From contig NZ_CP018082.1 of the NCBI RefSeq assembly GCF_001886715.1, positions 5,952,001 through 6,016,000 of the forward strand: a stretch of 64,000 nt of DNA. The letters are read 5' to 3'. This DNA is from Nocardia mangyaensis (GTDB lineage Bacteria; Actinomycetota; Actinomycetes; Mycobacteriales; Mycobacteriaceae). Below, in pieces: positions 50,124 to 58,690 of this stretch. Made by a program: the position numbers and the translations under genes. The notes beneath the pieces were generated by a model that searched no databases, was not told the DNA's origin, and was given only the letters and a program-made list of their open reading frames with translations. Numbering within the stretch: the first letter of the stretch is position 1; each line of letters starts with the position of its first letter.

Positions 50124-50381
50124 TTCACGATCGACCGGGCAGCGGCGTTCGCCGGTGTCACGGTAGCGATGGTGTAGCGCTACCACCAGGACGGACTGGT
50201 CGACGAGCCACAACCCGGTAGTACCGGTCGGCGCCGGTACAGCTGCGCCGAGACGCTGCAACTGGTCCGAGTCCGGGCATTGCTCGGCGCGGGCGTGCCA
50301 TCGACCGAGGTCCGCCCGCTCCTGGAGCACCTCGACCACGTGGAGGATCTCCTCACCACCCCCGGCGCGCCTCAGCGCTGA
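50124..50381 (+). pseudogene. MerR-type regulator relic
   Basis: One frame reads 'FTIDRAAAFAGVTVAMV', then an in-frame TAG, then 'RYHQDGLVDEPQPGSTGRRRY' and 'ETLQLVRVRALLGAGVPSTEVRPLL' to TGA. That is the MerR winged helix with its recognition helix interrupted, and only about 85 codons remain. The effector domain is missing and no start codon with a ribosome site is seen. Confidence 0.6.
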
Positions 50382-50525
50382 GTCGCACCTCTTCCACTGT
50401 CGGATCCCCGTCGGATGCCCGACTCTCGCTATCCCCCACCACCCAACGACACAGCGACCGAACTCCACCCACAGTTATACGCATATTTACACGCATACAT
50501 ATTCACGATCAGCAAGAAGGACGCC

Positions 50526-51348
50526 ATGCGCAAGCTACGAAGAATCAGCGTCGAAGCGAGCACCTCCTGGACCGGCATGGTGCCGGTCGGTGACACCGCC
50601 TTGGCAGTCACCGACACCGGCGGCCCCCGGCATCCCGGTGCTCTACATCAACGGCCACGTGGCCACCCAACATCACTGGCGGCGCGTGATCGCCGAACTC
50701 GGGCCACAGTGGCGCCACATCACCTACGACATGCGCGCCCGTGGCAAATCCCGGACCTCGGCGGACTATTCGTTCGCGACCAACGTCGACGACATCGACG
50801 CCGTCCTCGCCGCGCGGGGCGCGAGCCGGGCACTGGTGGTGGGCTGGTCCTACGGAGCGTTCGCCGCGGCGCACTGGGCCAGCCGCAACCCCGATCGAGC
50901 CATGGGCGCGGTCCTGGTCGACGGCGCGCAACCGCATGATTGGATCGACGAGATCGATGTCGACGGCATGCGCAAGCTGTGGCGGCGATTGAGCTGGGTG
51001 ATGCCACTTCTGCGCCCGATCGGCATGGCCCCGCGCATGACGGCAGAGCAGATGGCCGAGAGCAACATCGAGGTCGGTGAGATCGCGCGCGAGCGCGAGC
51101 TGGGTCCAGTGCTGGACAACATCACGGTTGCGACCCGTTACGTCAACGCCTCCGGGTCGTCACTCGGCAGCAAAGGCGATGAGCAGGAACGCATCCGCGC
51201 GAGCGTGCACACGGTGGTCGAACGCAACCCGAGCATTGAGATCCACGCGAAGGTCACCAGCAACCACGGCAACATCCTGCGCAAGGATTTTCGCGCCATC
51301 GCCGCAGCGGTTCGCGTGGTCAGCGAGCTCGACCGCCAGCAACAGTGA
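50526..51348 (+). pseudogene. Alpha/beta hydrolase, frameshifted in a C5 run
   Basis: ATG 50526 (AAGAAGGA upstream) starts 'MRKLRRISVEASTSW' and reads 'VPVGDTALAVTDTGG'. The family continues 'PGIPVLYINGHVATQHHWRRVI', which is in the next frame. Removing one C from the CCCCC at about 50621-50625 joins them. The rest is intact: nucleophile 'VVGWSYGAFAAAHWA' (Ser), 'YDMRARGKS' and 'NHGNILRKDF' with the C-terminal His. It could be an assembly error, a recent knock-out or a slipping tract; the downstream part alone also has a possible internal ATG at 50590. Confidence 0.6.
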
Positions 51349-51371
51349 GACGCACCGGCAGTCGAGCCGAC

Positions 51372-51839
51372 TCAAGCTCGACTGCCGGCCCGCTCCCGCC
51401 ATCGTTCGATGAGGGCGGGCATCTCCTGCTCCATGTAGCCGTAGAAGTCCTGCATCTCACGGAGGCGTGCGGCGGTGGCGGATTCGCCGTGCAGCGCGTC
51501 GAGCCCCTCCTGGGCAGCGTCTTTCATGATCTCGAGCATGACGTTCTGCTGCGAGAACAGTCGCGCCCAGACGCCTTCCGGAAATCGGTAGTGCTCACGG
51601 CGACTACCCGGGGCCGGCACCCGCTCGACCATCCCCGACTGCGCCAGCTGCTTGATCGCGGTCGACACCGCGCCGGTGCTGATCGACAACCGCTCACACA
51701 GGTCGGCGGCCGTCATCGTTTCCTGCTCGGTATAGAGCAGCGCGGTCATCACCCGAGCCGTGGTCTTCTGCATGCCGCCCTGGGACATGGTCAAGGCCAG
51801 CCGCTCTGCGGCATCGCGAAGTCGCTGATCAGAATCCAT
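51372..51839 (-). CDS. MarR/GbsR-type transcriptional regulator
   Basis: 155 aa from ATG 51839. Winged helix: 'GGMQKTTARVMTALLYTEQETMTAADLCERLSISTGAVSTAIKQLAQSGMVERVPAPGSRREHYRF'. Flanking helices (start 'RDAAERLALTMSQ', end 'YMEQEMPALIERWRERA') would make the dimer. It is divergent from the ABC exporter at 51913, with 73 nt between starts. The direct repeats there are its likely binding site, so it probably controls drug or metabolite export. Confidence 0.87.
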   Translation of the reverse strand: MDSDQRLRDAAERLALTMSQGGMQKTTARVMTALLYTEQETMTAADLCERLSISTGAVSTAIKQLAQSGMVERVPAPGSRREHYRFPEGVWARLFSQQNVMLEIMKDAAQEGLDALHGESATAARLREMQDFYGYMEQEMPALIERWRERAGSRA

Positions 51840-51868
51840 GCCCACATAGTACAGACAACTTCGAGCGT

Positions 51869-51892
51869 TCTGAATCTTCACAAATCTCTGAA
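51869..51892. promoter_or_regulatory. Paired TCTGAA repeats in the marR-ABC intergenic region
   Basis: TCTGAA at 51869-51874 and again at 51887-51892, start to start 18 nt, in an AT-richer patch between divergent starts. TACTGT lies about 10 nt before the ABC ATG as a possible -10, which would make that mRNA leaderless or nearly so. Confidence 0.4.
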
Positions 51893-51912
51893 ACCTTGAT
51901 ACTGTCTGAGGC

Positions 51913-52830
51913 ATGAGCAACGCCATCGAAATCCGGGAACTCACCAAGGCGTACGGCACGCGGCGAGGACTCACCGGCCTGACCCTCGACGTCCGATCCG
52001 GTGAGGTGTTCGGCTACCTCGGACCCAACGGAGCAGGTAAGTCGACCACCATCCGACTCCTCCTCGACCTGATCCGTCCCACCACCGGAACAGCGTCAGT
52101 CCTCGGACTCGACCCCAGGGCGGACGGCGTGGCCATGCGACGCCGCATCGGCTACCTGGCGGGAGATTTCGTCGTCGACGGGCGGCAGAGCGTTCGAGCT
52201 TGCCTGCGATTCCTGGCCGACCTGCGCGGCGGGGTGCCCCAACCGCGCATCGACGAGCTCACCGACCGGCTCGGACTCGACCCCTCCGCCACGATCAAAA
52301 GCCTGTCCAAGGGCAACCGGCAGAAGGTCGGCCTGGTCCAGGCCTTCATGCACACCCCGGAACTGCTGATCCTGGACGAACCGACCTCGGGCCTGGATCC
52401 CCTGGTCCAGCAGACCTTCCTCGACCTGGTCGCCGAGGCCGCCGACAACGGGCAGACGGTCTTCATGTCCAGCCACATCATGGACGAGGTCGAAGCCGTC
52501 GCCGATCGCATCGGCATCCTGCGCGATGGCGCGCTTGTCGCTCTCGACACCGTCGCCGACCTGCGCGCCGCCGCGATCCGACACATCGAGATCGGCTTCG
52601 CCCATCCGGTCACCATCGAGGAGTTCCGCACGGTACCCGGCCTGATCGACCCGTACCTGGATGCCACGGGCTCGGTCCTGCGGGCCGGACTGTCGGGATC
52701 ACCCGATGCCGTGGTCAAGGCCGCCGCCCGCCACACCGTCCTCGCCTTGACCACCACCACACCGCACCTCGACGAGATCTTCCACAGTCACTACGCCGCT
52801 GCCGAAGCCGCGCCCCAGCCCACAGCCTGA
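51913..52830 (+). CDS. ABC transporter ATP-binding protein
   Basis: 305 aa. Walker A 'GYLGPNGAGKSTTIRLLLDL' (about 36-55), ABC signature 'LSKGNRQKVGLVQAF' (about 134), Walker B 'LLILDEPTSGLDPLVQQ' (about 154), switch His in 'FMSSHIMDEVEAVADR'. The C-terminal 90 residues fit the DrrA-type extension. It is an exporter ATPase of the drug/ABC-2 class, paired with the membrane protein 10 nt downstream. No good ribosome site; probably leaderless. Confidence 0.93.
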   Translation: MSNAIEIRELTKAYGTRRGLTGLTLDVRSGEVFGYLGPNGAGKSTTIRLLLDLIRPTTGTASVLGLDPRADGVAMRRRIGYLAGDFVVDGRQSVRACLRFLADLRGGVPQPRIDELTDRLGLDPSATIKSLSKGNRQKVGLVQAFMHTPELLILDEPTSGLDPLVQQTFLDLVAEAADNGQTVFMSSHIMDEVEAVADRIGILRDGALVALDTVADLRAAAIRHIEIGFAHPVTIEEFRTVPGLIDPYLDATGSVLRAGLSGSPDAVVKAAARHTVLALTTTTPHLDEIFHSHYAAAEAAPQPTA

Positions 52831-52839
52831 GAGGAACAC

Positions 52840-53676
52840 ATGTCCGTCACCGCCGCGATCGGCCCGATGATCGAGCCCGCCGTCGCCACCGCCCGCACCG
52901 TCGTCTTCACCAAAACCCTGCGTGACTCCCACCGCGGCCTGCTCGGCTGGACCGCCGGCATCACTGTCGCCGCCGCGGCCTACGCCAGCTTCTATCCACA
53001 GCTGGCCGCCAACGGCGCCGCCCAGGCCGAGAGCCTGCCCGAAGGGCTGCGCGACGCCTTGAACATGAACGACATCAGCTCCGCCGCCGGGTACCTCGGG
53101 TCCACCGTGTTCGGGCTGATCGTGCCCCTGCTCGCGATGTTCTTCGGCGCCGCGGTCGGCGCCAGGGTCTCGGCCGCCGACGAGGAATCGGGCACCCTCG
53201 ACCTCTTGCTCGCCCACCCGATCACTCGCACCTCGCTCATCGTGCAGCGCTTCGCCGCGCTGGTCGCCGCCGCGACCGGGATCGGGTTCATCGTGTGGCT
53301 GGCCATGCTCGCCATCCGCGGCTCCGCCGAACTCACCGCGGTCAGCGTCGGCCAGTTCGCCGCGCAGTGCGCGCACCTGGTCCTGCTCACCGGGTGCTTC
53401 GGCGCGCTGGCCACCGCGATCGGCGCCGTCACCGGCCACCGCGGCACCGTCTTCGCGCTCACCGCGGTAGTCGGCGCCGTGGCCTGGGCCGCGCACACCT
53501 TCGCCGACAGTATCGGACTCGGCTGGGCCGCCTACCTCTCGCCGTTCCACTACTACATCGACAGCGAGCCCCTCCGGCACGGCATCGATGTCGGCGGCGC
53601 CGCCGTCCTCCTCGTCGCCTCGGCCGTGCTGGTCGCCGCGGGCACCTACCGGTTCAACCACCGCGACCTCGCCTGA
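52840..53676 (+). CDS. ABC-2-type transporter permease
   Basis: 278 aa with six hydrophobic segments (about 35-55, 88-110, 145-165, 185-205, 210-230, 253-270). The ABC-2 element 'EESGTLDLLLAHPITRTSLIVQRF' (about 118-140) marks the coupling region, and 'RFNHRDLA' is the usual C-terminus. GAGAGG lies 7 nt upstream of ATG. It forms a two-gene exporter with the ATPase before it; the substrate is unknown. A strong terminator follows. Confidence 0.9.
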   Translation: MSVTAAIGPMIEPAVATARTVVFTKTLRDSHRGLLGWTAGITVAAAAYASFYPQLAANGAAQAESLPEGLRDALNMNDISSAAGYLGSTVFGLIVPLLAMFFGAAVGARVSAADEESGTLDLLLAHPITRTSLIVQRFAALVAAATGIGFIVWLAMLAIRGSAELTAVSVGQFAAQCAHLVLLTGCFGALATAIGAVTGHRGTVFALTAVVGAVAWAAHTFADSIGLGWAAYLSPFHYYIDSEPLRHGIDVGGAAVLLVASAVLVAAGTYRFNHRDLA

Positions 53677-53687
53677 ACACCGCCACC

Positions 53688-53720
53688 GATGGCCCGCCGC
53701 ACTCCGAGCGGCGGGCCATC
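53688..53720 (+). terminator. Terminator of the ABC exporter operon
   Basis: Perfect 13-bp arms GATGGCCCGCCGC / GCGGCGGGCCATC with a 7-nt loop, 12 nt past the permease stop codon. No T-run, as often in actinobacteria. Confidence 0.8.
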
Positions 53721-53820
53721 ACTCATGGCTCCACTGTCGACGTACTCGCGGCGAGTCGGCGGGGACAAATGGCGCCCGAGCTGCCGACACGAGCGGCCGC
53801 CAGCGCGCTACCGTGGATTC

Positions 53821-54087
53821 GTGACTGGTCAGCGAGTGCCCGGCGGCGTGGTTCACGAGCTTCCCACCGACCTGCGCGACGCCCTGATCGGCAACTCCGT
53901 CGCACTCGAGGCATGGCGCGACATCACCCCGCTGGCTCGCAACGAGTTCATCTGCTGGGTCGAGGACGCCAAGCAGGCGGCTACCCGGGAGCGGCGCATT
54001 CGCCGGACGCAGGAGGAACTGGAAGAGGGTCAGCGTCGGCCCTGCTGCTGGCCGGGGTGCAAGCATCGCGACCGCACCGGGCGGTGA
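53821..54087 (+). CDS. YdeI/OmpD-associated-family protein
   Basis: 88 aa from GTG 53821; TACCGT ends 6 nt upstream, consistent with a leaderless mRNA. 'LPTDLRDALIGNSVALEAWRDITPLARNEFICWVEDAKQAATRERRIRRTQEELEEGQRRPCCW' is the OmdA/YdeI C-terminal helical core, and the 'CCWPGCKHR' tail with three Cys is typical of actinobacterial short forms. The family was linked to bacteriocin protection in other bacteria; the role here is unknown. Confidence 0.85.
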   Translation: MTGQRVPGGVVHELPTDLRDALIGNSVALEAWRDITPLARNEFICWVEDAKQAATRERRIRRTQEELEEGQRRPCCWPGCKHRDRTGR

Positions 54088-54129
54088 GTCGCATGTACGC
54101 CGATCTGGTGCTGTGTGCACACTCGAGGG

Positions 54130-54339
54130 ATGGCGAGACTCACCGTGTATGTGCCCAATGAGATGGCCGAACGTGCCGGGACTGCGGGCCTTGATGTTTC
54201 GGCGCTGACTCAGCGGGCCATCGTCGCCGTGCTCGAAGAGAACGCGACCGCCACGTGGCTGGCCGGGATCACCGACCGCCACGAAGTTCGGCATGACGGT
54301 GTGCGGTCGGCGATCGATGTCGGCCGCGACGACTTCTGA
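54130..54339 (+). CDS. Ribbon-helix-helix (CcdA-like) antitoxin-type protein
   Basis: 69 aa starting MARLTVYVPNEMAERAGTAG, then 'LDVSALTQRAIVAVLEE'. The strand 'RLTVYVP' and two helices form a ribbon-helix-helix DNA-binding dimer, as in CcdA/type II antitoxins. The C-terminal part ('WLAGITDRHEVRHDGV') could bind a toxin. No toxin gene is next to it: the following gene is a convergent TetR. It is an orphan antitoxin or stand-alone repressor. Confidence 0.75.
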   Translation: MARLTVYVPNEMAERAGTAGLDVSALTQRAIVAVLEENATATWLAGITDRHEVRHDGVRSAIDVGRDDF

Positions 54340-54356
54340 CTGCCCAGTACCTGGGA

Positions 54357-54941
54357 TCAGTCGACGGCTCGGGCCGGGGTGGTGCGGGTGATGATCGGGG
54401 CGACGAAATCCTCGAGCATGGCGCGTTCGTCGGCTTCGTCGCGGCCGGGGGCGGCCAGCAGCGAGACGATGATGCGAGTGAGCCAGCGCGCCAGGCGGGT
54501 GCGCTCGGGAGCACTCGATTCGGTGTCGGCGAAGATCGCCGCTGCCAGCGACTCGATGACGTCGGAATCCTGACTGATGCGCCCGGCCGTGCCGGAGTCC
54601 CCAGGGCGGAACCAGGCGATGAGAAGGGGGTTGGCGCGGACTTCGCCGATCGCACCGAGCATCGCGGCGATGATGCGCTCGGCCGGGTCGGGGATGTCAC
54701 GGACCTGATCGTCGAGGCGGGCGACGATGCGGCGGGTTTCGCGGTGCACGAACGCGATGCGGACCGCGTGGCGGTTGTCGAAGTAGCGGTAGAGGGTGGC
54801 GCGGGAGCAGCCGGCCGCCTTGGCGATGTCGGCCATGCCGACCGCGGTGACGCCGTGTTCGGCGAAGAGTTCGGCGGCCGCGTCGAGGATGCGTTCGGCG
54901 GCCAGGTCGGCGCGGTCGGTGGCCAGCCAGTCGCCGCTCAT
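54357..54941 (-). CDS. TetR-family transcriptional regulator
   Basis: 194 aa. Helix-turn-helix 'AAERILDAAAELFAEHGVTAVGMADIAKAAGCSRATLYRYFDNRHAVR' at about 14-60. The ligand domain has 'ANPLLIAWFRPGDSGTAGRI'. ATG 54941 overlaps the P450 stop as ATGA, so the two are translated together. The palindrome GACATAT-N6-ATATGTC in front of the P450 is the natural operator; the regulator likely controls its own operon and responds to the P450 substrate. Confidence 0.9.
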   Translation of the reverse strand: MSGDWLATDRADLAAERILDAAAELFAEHGVTAVGMADIAKAAGCSRATLYRYFDNRHAVRIAFVHRETRRIVARLDDQVRDIPDPAERIIAAMLGAIGEVRANPLLIAWFRPGDSGTAGRISQDSDVIESLAAAIFADTESSAPERTRLARWLTRIIVSLLAAPGRDEADERAMLEDFVAPIITRTTPARAVD

Positions 54942-56167
54942 GCGCCCACCGTACGGATCGGCACCGCGACGGGCCAGCGGACGTAGTTGCCCTGGGACCA
55001 TCGCACCGCGTCGAGGTCGACGGTGAAGTCGGGGCAGCGGGCGAGGAGTTCTTCGAGCGCGACACGAGCCTGCATGCGGGCGGCGGCCGCGCCGAGGCAG
55101 TGGTGGTGGCCGTGGCTGAAGGTGAGAATGCGCTTGGGGTTGCGGCGGATGTCGAGTTCGGCTGCGGTGTGGCCGAACTCGCGGTCGTCGCGGTTGGCGG
55201 AGCCGTAGAGCAGGAGCACGCGGCGGCCCGCGGGGATGGTGGTGTCGTGCAGTGCGACATCACGGGTGGTCGTGCGGGCCAGGCCCTGCACCGGTGAGGT
55301 CATCCGGAGGAACTCCTCGATCGAGTCCGGGATGAGCGCGGGGTCGTCGATGAGCAGCTGGCGCTGGTCACGGTGGGCGGTGAGCAGTTGGACAGCGCCA
55401 CCGAGATTGCCGGTGGTGGTGTCGTTGCCGCCGGTGATCATGGTGAAGGCGAAGCCGAGGATCGCGATCAGGCCGTCGTTGTCGCCGTCGGCGCCGAGGC
55501 CCGACGCCAGCAGGTGCGAAATAGTGTCGTCGCCGGGTTCGACCCGGCGGCGGGCGATCAGTTCGGTGAAGTAGCCGACCAGTTCGCCGACCGCGGTGAA
55601 GGCGTGCTGGTCGCCCGCGGCCAGTCCGGCGCCCGCGACCGCTCCCCCGACGATGTTCTCGGTCCACTCGTCGAACTTGCCGTGATCGTGTTCGGGCACA
55701 CCGAGATAGTGGGCGACCACCATCGTCGGCAGGGGCTTGAAGAGGTCCTTGACGATGTCACCCTCCCCTGCCGCGCGCAGCCGCTCGATGCGGTCGACGA
55801 CGAACCGGCGCACCGCGGGCTCCACCGAATTCACCTGGCGTGGCGTGAATCCCGGCGACACCCGGCGACGGAAATCGGTGTGCTCGGGCGGGTCCATGAA
55901 CACGAACGGCTTGACCCCGCCGAATCCGGCGGCCGCCAGGTCGACGTAGTCGACGGTCAGGCCCGACGCCGAGGAGAAGGTCTCGGGATCCCGAGCGGCC
56001 GCCCACACGTCGGCGTGCCGGGACAGCACGTAGAAGTCGTGTGCGTCCGAGCCCACCCGGTGGACCGGGTCGTGCTCGCGCAGCGCGGCGTACATGGACC
56101 AGGGATCACGCCAGGTCTCACCGGACCGGAGCTCGAAACGGACGGACTGAGACGCCTTTGTACTCAT
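54938..56167 (-). CDS. Cytochrome P450
   Basis: 409 aa. I-helix oxygen motif 'FTMITGGNDTTTGNLGG' (about 235-252), ExxR as 'EEFLRMTSP' (about 280), haem loop 'FSHGHHHCLGAAAARMQ' with the Cys ligand (about 350). 'PPEHTDFRRRVSPGFTP' is the usual CYP region near 95. It is a soluble class I enzyme needing ferredoxin and reductase, which are not encoded nearby. ATG 56167 follows GGAGG closely. First gene of the P450-TetR operon. Confidence 0.95.
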   Translation of the reverse strand: MSTKASQSVRFELRSGETWRDPWSMYAALREHDPVHRVGSDAHDFYVLSRHADVWAAARDPETFSSASGLTVDYVDLAAAGFGGVKPFVFMDPPEHTDFRRRVSPGFTPRQVNSVEPAVRRFVVDRIERLRAAGEGDIVKDLFKPLPTMVVAHYLGVPEHDHGKFDEWTENIVGGAVAGAGLAAGDQHAFTAVGELVGYFTELIARRRVEPGDDTISHLLASGLGADGDNDGLIAILGFAFTMITGGNDTTTGNLGGAVQLLTAHRDQRQLLIDDPALIPDSIEEFLRMTSPVQGLARTTTRDVALHDTTIPAGRRVLLLYGSANRDDREFGHTAAELDIRRNPKRILTFSHGHHHCLGAAAARMQARVALEELLARCPDFTVDLDAVRWSQGNYVRWPVAVPIRTVGA

Positions 56168-56180
56168 GCCTCCAGGGTAA

Positions 56181-56200
56181 GACATATAGCTGCATATGTC
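56181..56200. promoter_or_regulatory. TetR-type operator
   Basis: GACATATAGCTGCATATGTC: 7-bp perfect arms and a 6-nt centre, 14 nt upstream of the P450 start and overlapping its probable promoter (TATA-like bases inside the arms). It matches the length and place of TetR-family operators. Confidence 0.72.
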
Positions 56201-56290
56201 TCAGCATCGTCCGGGATCGCTTCCGAGCCGAAAGGATGAGCCTCGGTACGGCCGGTGCGATCACCGACCGCACCGAGGCTTCGTAAGGTG

Positions 56291-56461
56291 CTACGACCCG
56301 CTACTGATCAAGCACCACAGTTCGACGAGGGGGTGGCCTTCACACAGCGAGCCCATCGGCGGGCCGATCGGCTGGGCCGGCGCGGCCAGGGCGGTTCCGG
56401 TGCCGATCACGGCCGCGGTGCCGACCAGTGCGGCGACGACAAGGGTTCGTACAGTACGCAT
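56291..56461 (-). CDS. Small secreted protein, 56 aa
   Basis: ATG 56461 has AAGGA 7 nt upstream. A signal peptide (MRTVRTLVVAALVGTAAVIG then TGTALAAPA) with an Ala-x-Ala cleavage site near residue 27 leaves a mature peptide of about 29 residues: Pro-rich, then two cysteines (SLCEGHPLVELWCLISSGS) able to form one disulfide. It is followed upstream in the same direction by another small secreted protein at 56483-56893, 21 nt away, so the two may share a transcript. Function unknown. Confidence 0.6.
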   Translation of the reverse strand: MRTVRTLVVAALVGTAAVIGTGTALAAPAQPIGPPMGSLCEGHPLVELWCLISSGS

Positions 56462-56482
56462 TTCGTTGTCCTTACGTTCAGT

Positions 56483-56893
56483 TCAGAGAGCAATACAGGC
56501 GGAGCCGACATTGACGCCGGTTCCCGTGCCGGTCACCTGCCTGGCCTGCGGCGAGCCGTCCAGCTGGTAGGCGTAGATGTAGCCGATGCCCGGCTTGGAC
56601 GGGATCCAGGTCGCCTTGGCGACGCCGTTCGGCCCCGGCATCACCTCGGCGAAGCCGCTGGGGCCCTGACCTTCTTCGAAGAAGAACACGGGCTTGCTGA
56701 TGTCGTTCACCGTGACATCGACGGTGTACGAGCAGGTCGTGCCGTAGCGGTGGGCGCCGAGGGTGAACGAAGGCTGGATCCCGATGCTGGTCACGGCCGC
56801 CGAAGCAGGCGCGGCCAGTGCGGTCACGCTCGCGGCGATACCGAAGGCGGCCGCGCCCGCCGCGACCCGCAGAGCACTGAGGGTTCGTGCCAT
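56483..56893 (-). CDS. Secreted Ig-like-fold protein, 136 aa
   Basis: Signal peptide 'VAAGAAAFGIAASVTALAAPASA' (cut near residue 33). The mature part of about 103 residues has 'TTCSYTVDVTVNDISKPVFFFEEGQGP', 'GVAKATWIPSKPGIGYIYAYQ' and 'VNVGSACIAL', with two Cys at the ends forming a likely disulfide. The alternating strands suggest an Ig-like sandwich. It resembles the small secreted proteins common in Nocardia and Mycobacterium with no known role. AAGGAG lies about 11 nt before ATG. Confidence 0.72.
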   Translation of the reverse strand: MARTLSALRVAAGAAAFGIAASVTALAAPASAAVTSIGIQPSFTLGAHRYGTTCSYTVDVTVNDISKPVFFFEEGQGPSGFAEVMPGPNGVAKATWIPSKPGIGYIYAYQLDGSPQARQVTGTGTGVNVGSACIAL

Positions 56894-57111
56894 GGTCGAT
56901 GAAACTCCTTGTTGCGTGCTGGGCCGGATGGCGATTGTCCATCCGCTCGAAAACCGGTGCGCACCAGTGAATCCGATATCCGCTTATCGATGCCGGCACC
57001 GAAGACGTTAACAAAGGTAACTTCATGACCGCGAGAAGAGCCTGTGGCCGGTGCGGTCGTCACAGACCGCGAGTTCGGCTCACCGCGACAAGAGTGGGCG
57101 CCGCCCTGGGA

Positions 57112-58068
57112 TCAGGCGGCGTTCACGATCGACATGGCGATGCCGTCGAGGATGTCGTGTTCGCTGACGACGAGCTCGGAAACGCCGGCGCGACGGGCCA
57201 GTTCGTCGGCCAGGACCTCGGTGATGACCGCGCCGCCGCCGATCACGTCGACGCGGCCGGGGTGCATCGGGCCGAGGGCGGCGCGCTGGTCGTGGTCCAT
57301 GGCGACCAGGCGATCGCAGACCTGGTGGACCTCGGCCAGGCTGAGCCGGGTCAGATGGACGCGGGAGGCGTCGTATTCGGGGAGGTCCAGGGCGACGGCG
57401 GTGATCGTGGTCATGGTGCCCGCCACGCCGACCCAGGTGCGCACCTGGTCGACCGGGACCTTCGCGAAGGCTTCGTCGAGCACCTGCTGGGCGAATTCTC
57501 TTGCAGCGCTGATCTGTTCGGCGGTGGGCGGATTGCCGGGGAGACAGCGTTCGGTGACGCGCACACAGCCGATGTCGGCGGAATACGCTGCCTGGACGCC
57601 GTTCTCGTCACCCACGACCAACTCGGTCGACCCGCCGCCGAGATCGACCACGACGAAAGGTCCCGCGTCGGCGGACAGTTCGCCGACCGCACCGGCGAAC
57701 GACAGCCGGGCCTCCTCGTCACCGGTGATCACCTCGGCGACCGCACCCGGCACGACCTGGCCCAGCTCGACGCGGGTCATCTCGAAGAAGTCGTCGCGAT
57801 TGGCGGCGTCGCGGGTGGCGGAGGTGGCGACCATCCGCACGCGCGTCACGCCGGTCGCCGTCATCACATCGACGTAGTCGGCCAGCGCAGCCCGCGTACG
57901 TTCGATCGCCTCGGGGGCTAGTCGGCCGGAGGCGTCGACACCCTGGCCGAGCCGGACGATGCGCATCTCGCGGTGCACATCGGTCAGGGCACCGTCGGCA
58001 CCGACCTCGGCGACCAGCAGACGGATCGAGTTGGTTCCGCAGTCGACTGCGGCGATGCGCTCACCCAT
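57112..58068 (-). CDS. ppx: Exopolyphosphatase / GppA family (Ppx)
   Basis: 318 aa, a normal short actinobacterial form. The ASKHA phosphate-binding motifs are present: 'AAVDCGTNSIRLLV' (5-18), 'VVVDLGGGSTELVVGD' (about 140-155), 'GVAGTMTTITAV' and 'DVIGGGAVI'. It would hydrolyse polyphosphate or pppGpp in the cytoplasm. It belongs to the conserved block eno - FtsB/DivIC-like - DUF501 - ppx and is read in the same direction, about 100 nt after DUF501. Confidence 0.92.
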   Translation of the reverse strand: MGERIAAVDCGTNSIRLLVAEVGADGALTDVHREMRIVRLGQGVDASGRLAPEAIERTRAALADYVDVMTATGVTRVRMVATSATRDAANRDDFFEMTRVELGQVVPGAVAEVITGDEEARLSFAGAVGELSADAGPFVVVDLGGGSTELVVGDENGVQAAYSADIGCVRVTERCLPGNPPTAEQISAAREFAQQVLDEAFAKVPVDQVRTWVGVAGTMTTITAVALDLPEYDASRVHLTRLSLAEVHQVCDRLVAMDHDQRAALGPMHPGRVDVIGGGAVITEVLADELARRAGVSELVVSEHDILDGIAMSIVNAA

Positions 58069-58168
58069 GGTGTTCCTCCAGATCTGGACGCCACGCCATG
58101 CACCAGGCGCTGCCCGCGATTATGCCGGTTCGGTCCAGGGCCCGGCACAAAGCAGGCCTGCAGCGCGA

Positions 58169-58690
58169 CTACGCGGTGTCGTCGGAGGTGCGGACCGCGG
58201 GCCAGTCGGCGGGCACTGCGGTGCCGCGCAGTCCGGCCTCGGCGGCCAGGGCGACCGACTCGTCGCCGAAGGGATTCACACCGGGCCCCTTGGCCAGCGA
58301 GTGCGCGATCAGCACGTGCAGGCACTTCACCCGATCCGGCATCCCGCCGCCGGTGAAATCGGTGCCGAGCGACTCGATCTCATTGCGTTCGGCCAGGTAG
58401 GACTCGTGTGCGGCGCGGTAGGCCGCGGCCAGTTCGGGGTCGGTGGCGAGGCGTTCGGTCATCTCACGCATCACCCCGGCCGATTCCTGCCTGCTCGCCT
58501 CGGCGGTCAGGCGTGGGTCGGTCAGGTAGTAGAGGGTGGGGAACGGGGTGCCGTCGGGCAGGCGCGGTGCGGTCTTCACCACGGCGGGCCGGCCGTCGGG
58601 GGTGCGGTAGGCGATGGCGAGGACACCGCGCGGCTCGCGGCCCAGTTGCCCGGCGATGATCTCGAGGTCGCGTTCGTTCGGTGCGGTCAC
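58169..58690 (-). CDS. DUF501 domain protein
   Basis: 173 aa from GTG 58690, which overlaps the stop of the FtsB/DivIC-like gene as GTGA. The 'DLEIIAGQLGREPRGVLAIAYRTPDGRPAVVKTAPRLPDGTPFPTLYYLT' start and 'GVMREMTERLATD' and 'HVLIAHSLAKGPGVNPFGDE' segments define DUF501, a conserved actinobacterial family of unknown biochemistry always found with divIC/ppx. No membrane or signal sequence. Confidence 0.92.
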   Translation of the reverse strand: MTAPNERDLEIIAGQLGREPRGVLAIAYRTPDGRPAVVKTAPRLPDGTPFPTLYYLTDPRLTAEASRQESAGVMREMTERLATDPELAAAYRAAHESYLAERNEIESLGTDFTGGGMPDRVKCLHVLIAHSLAKGPGVNPFGDESVALAAEAGLRGTAVPADWPAVRTSDDTA

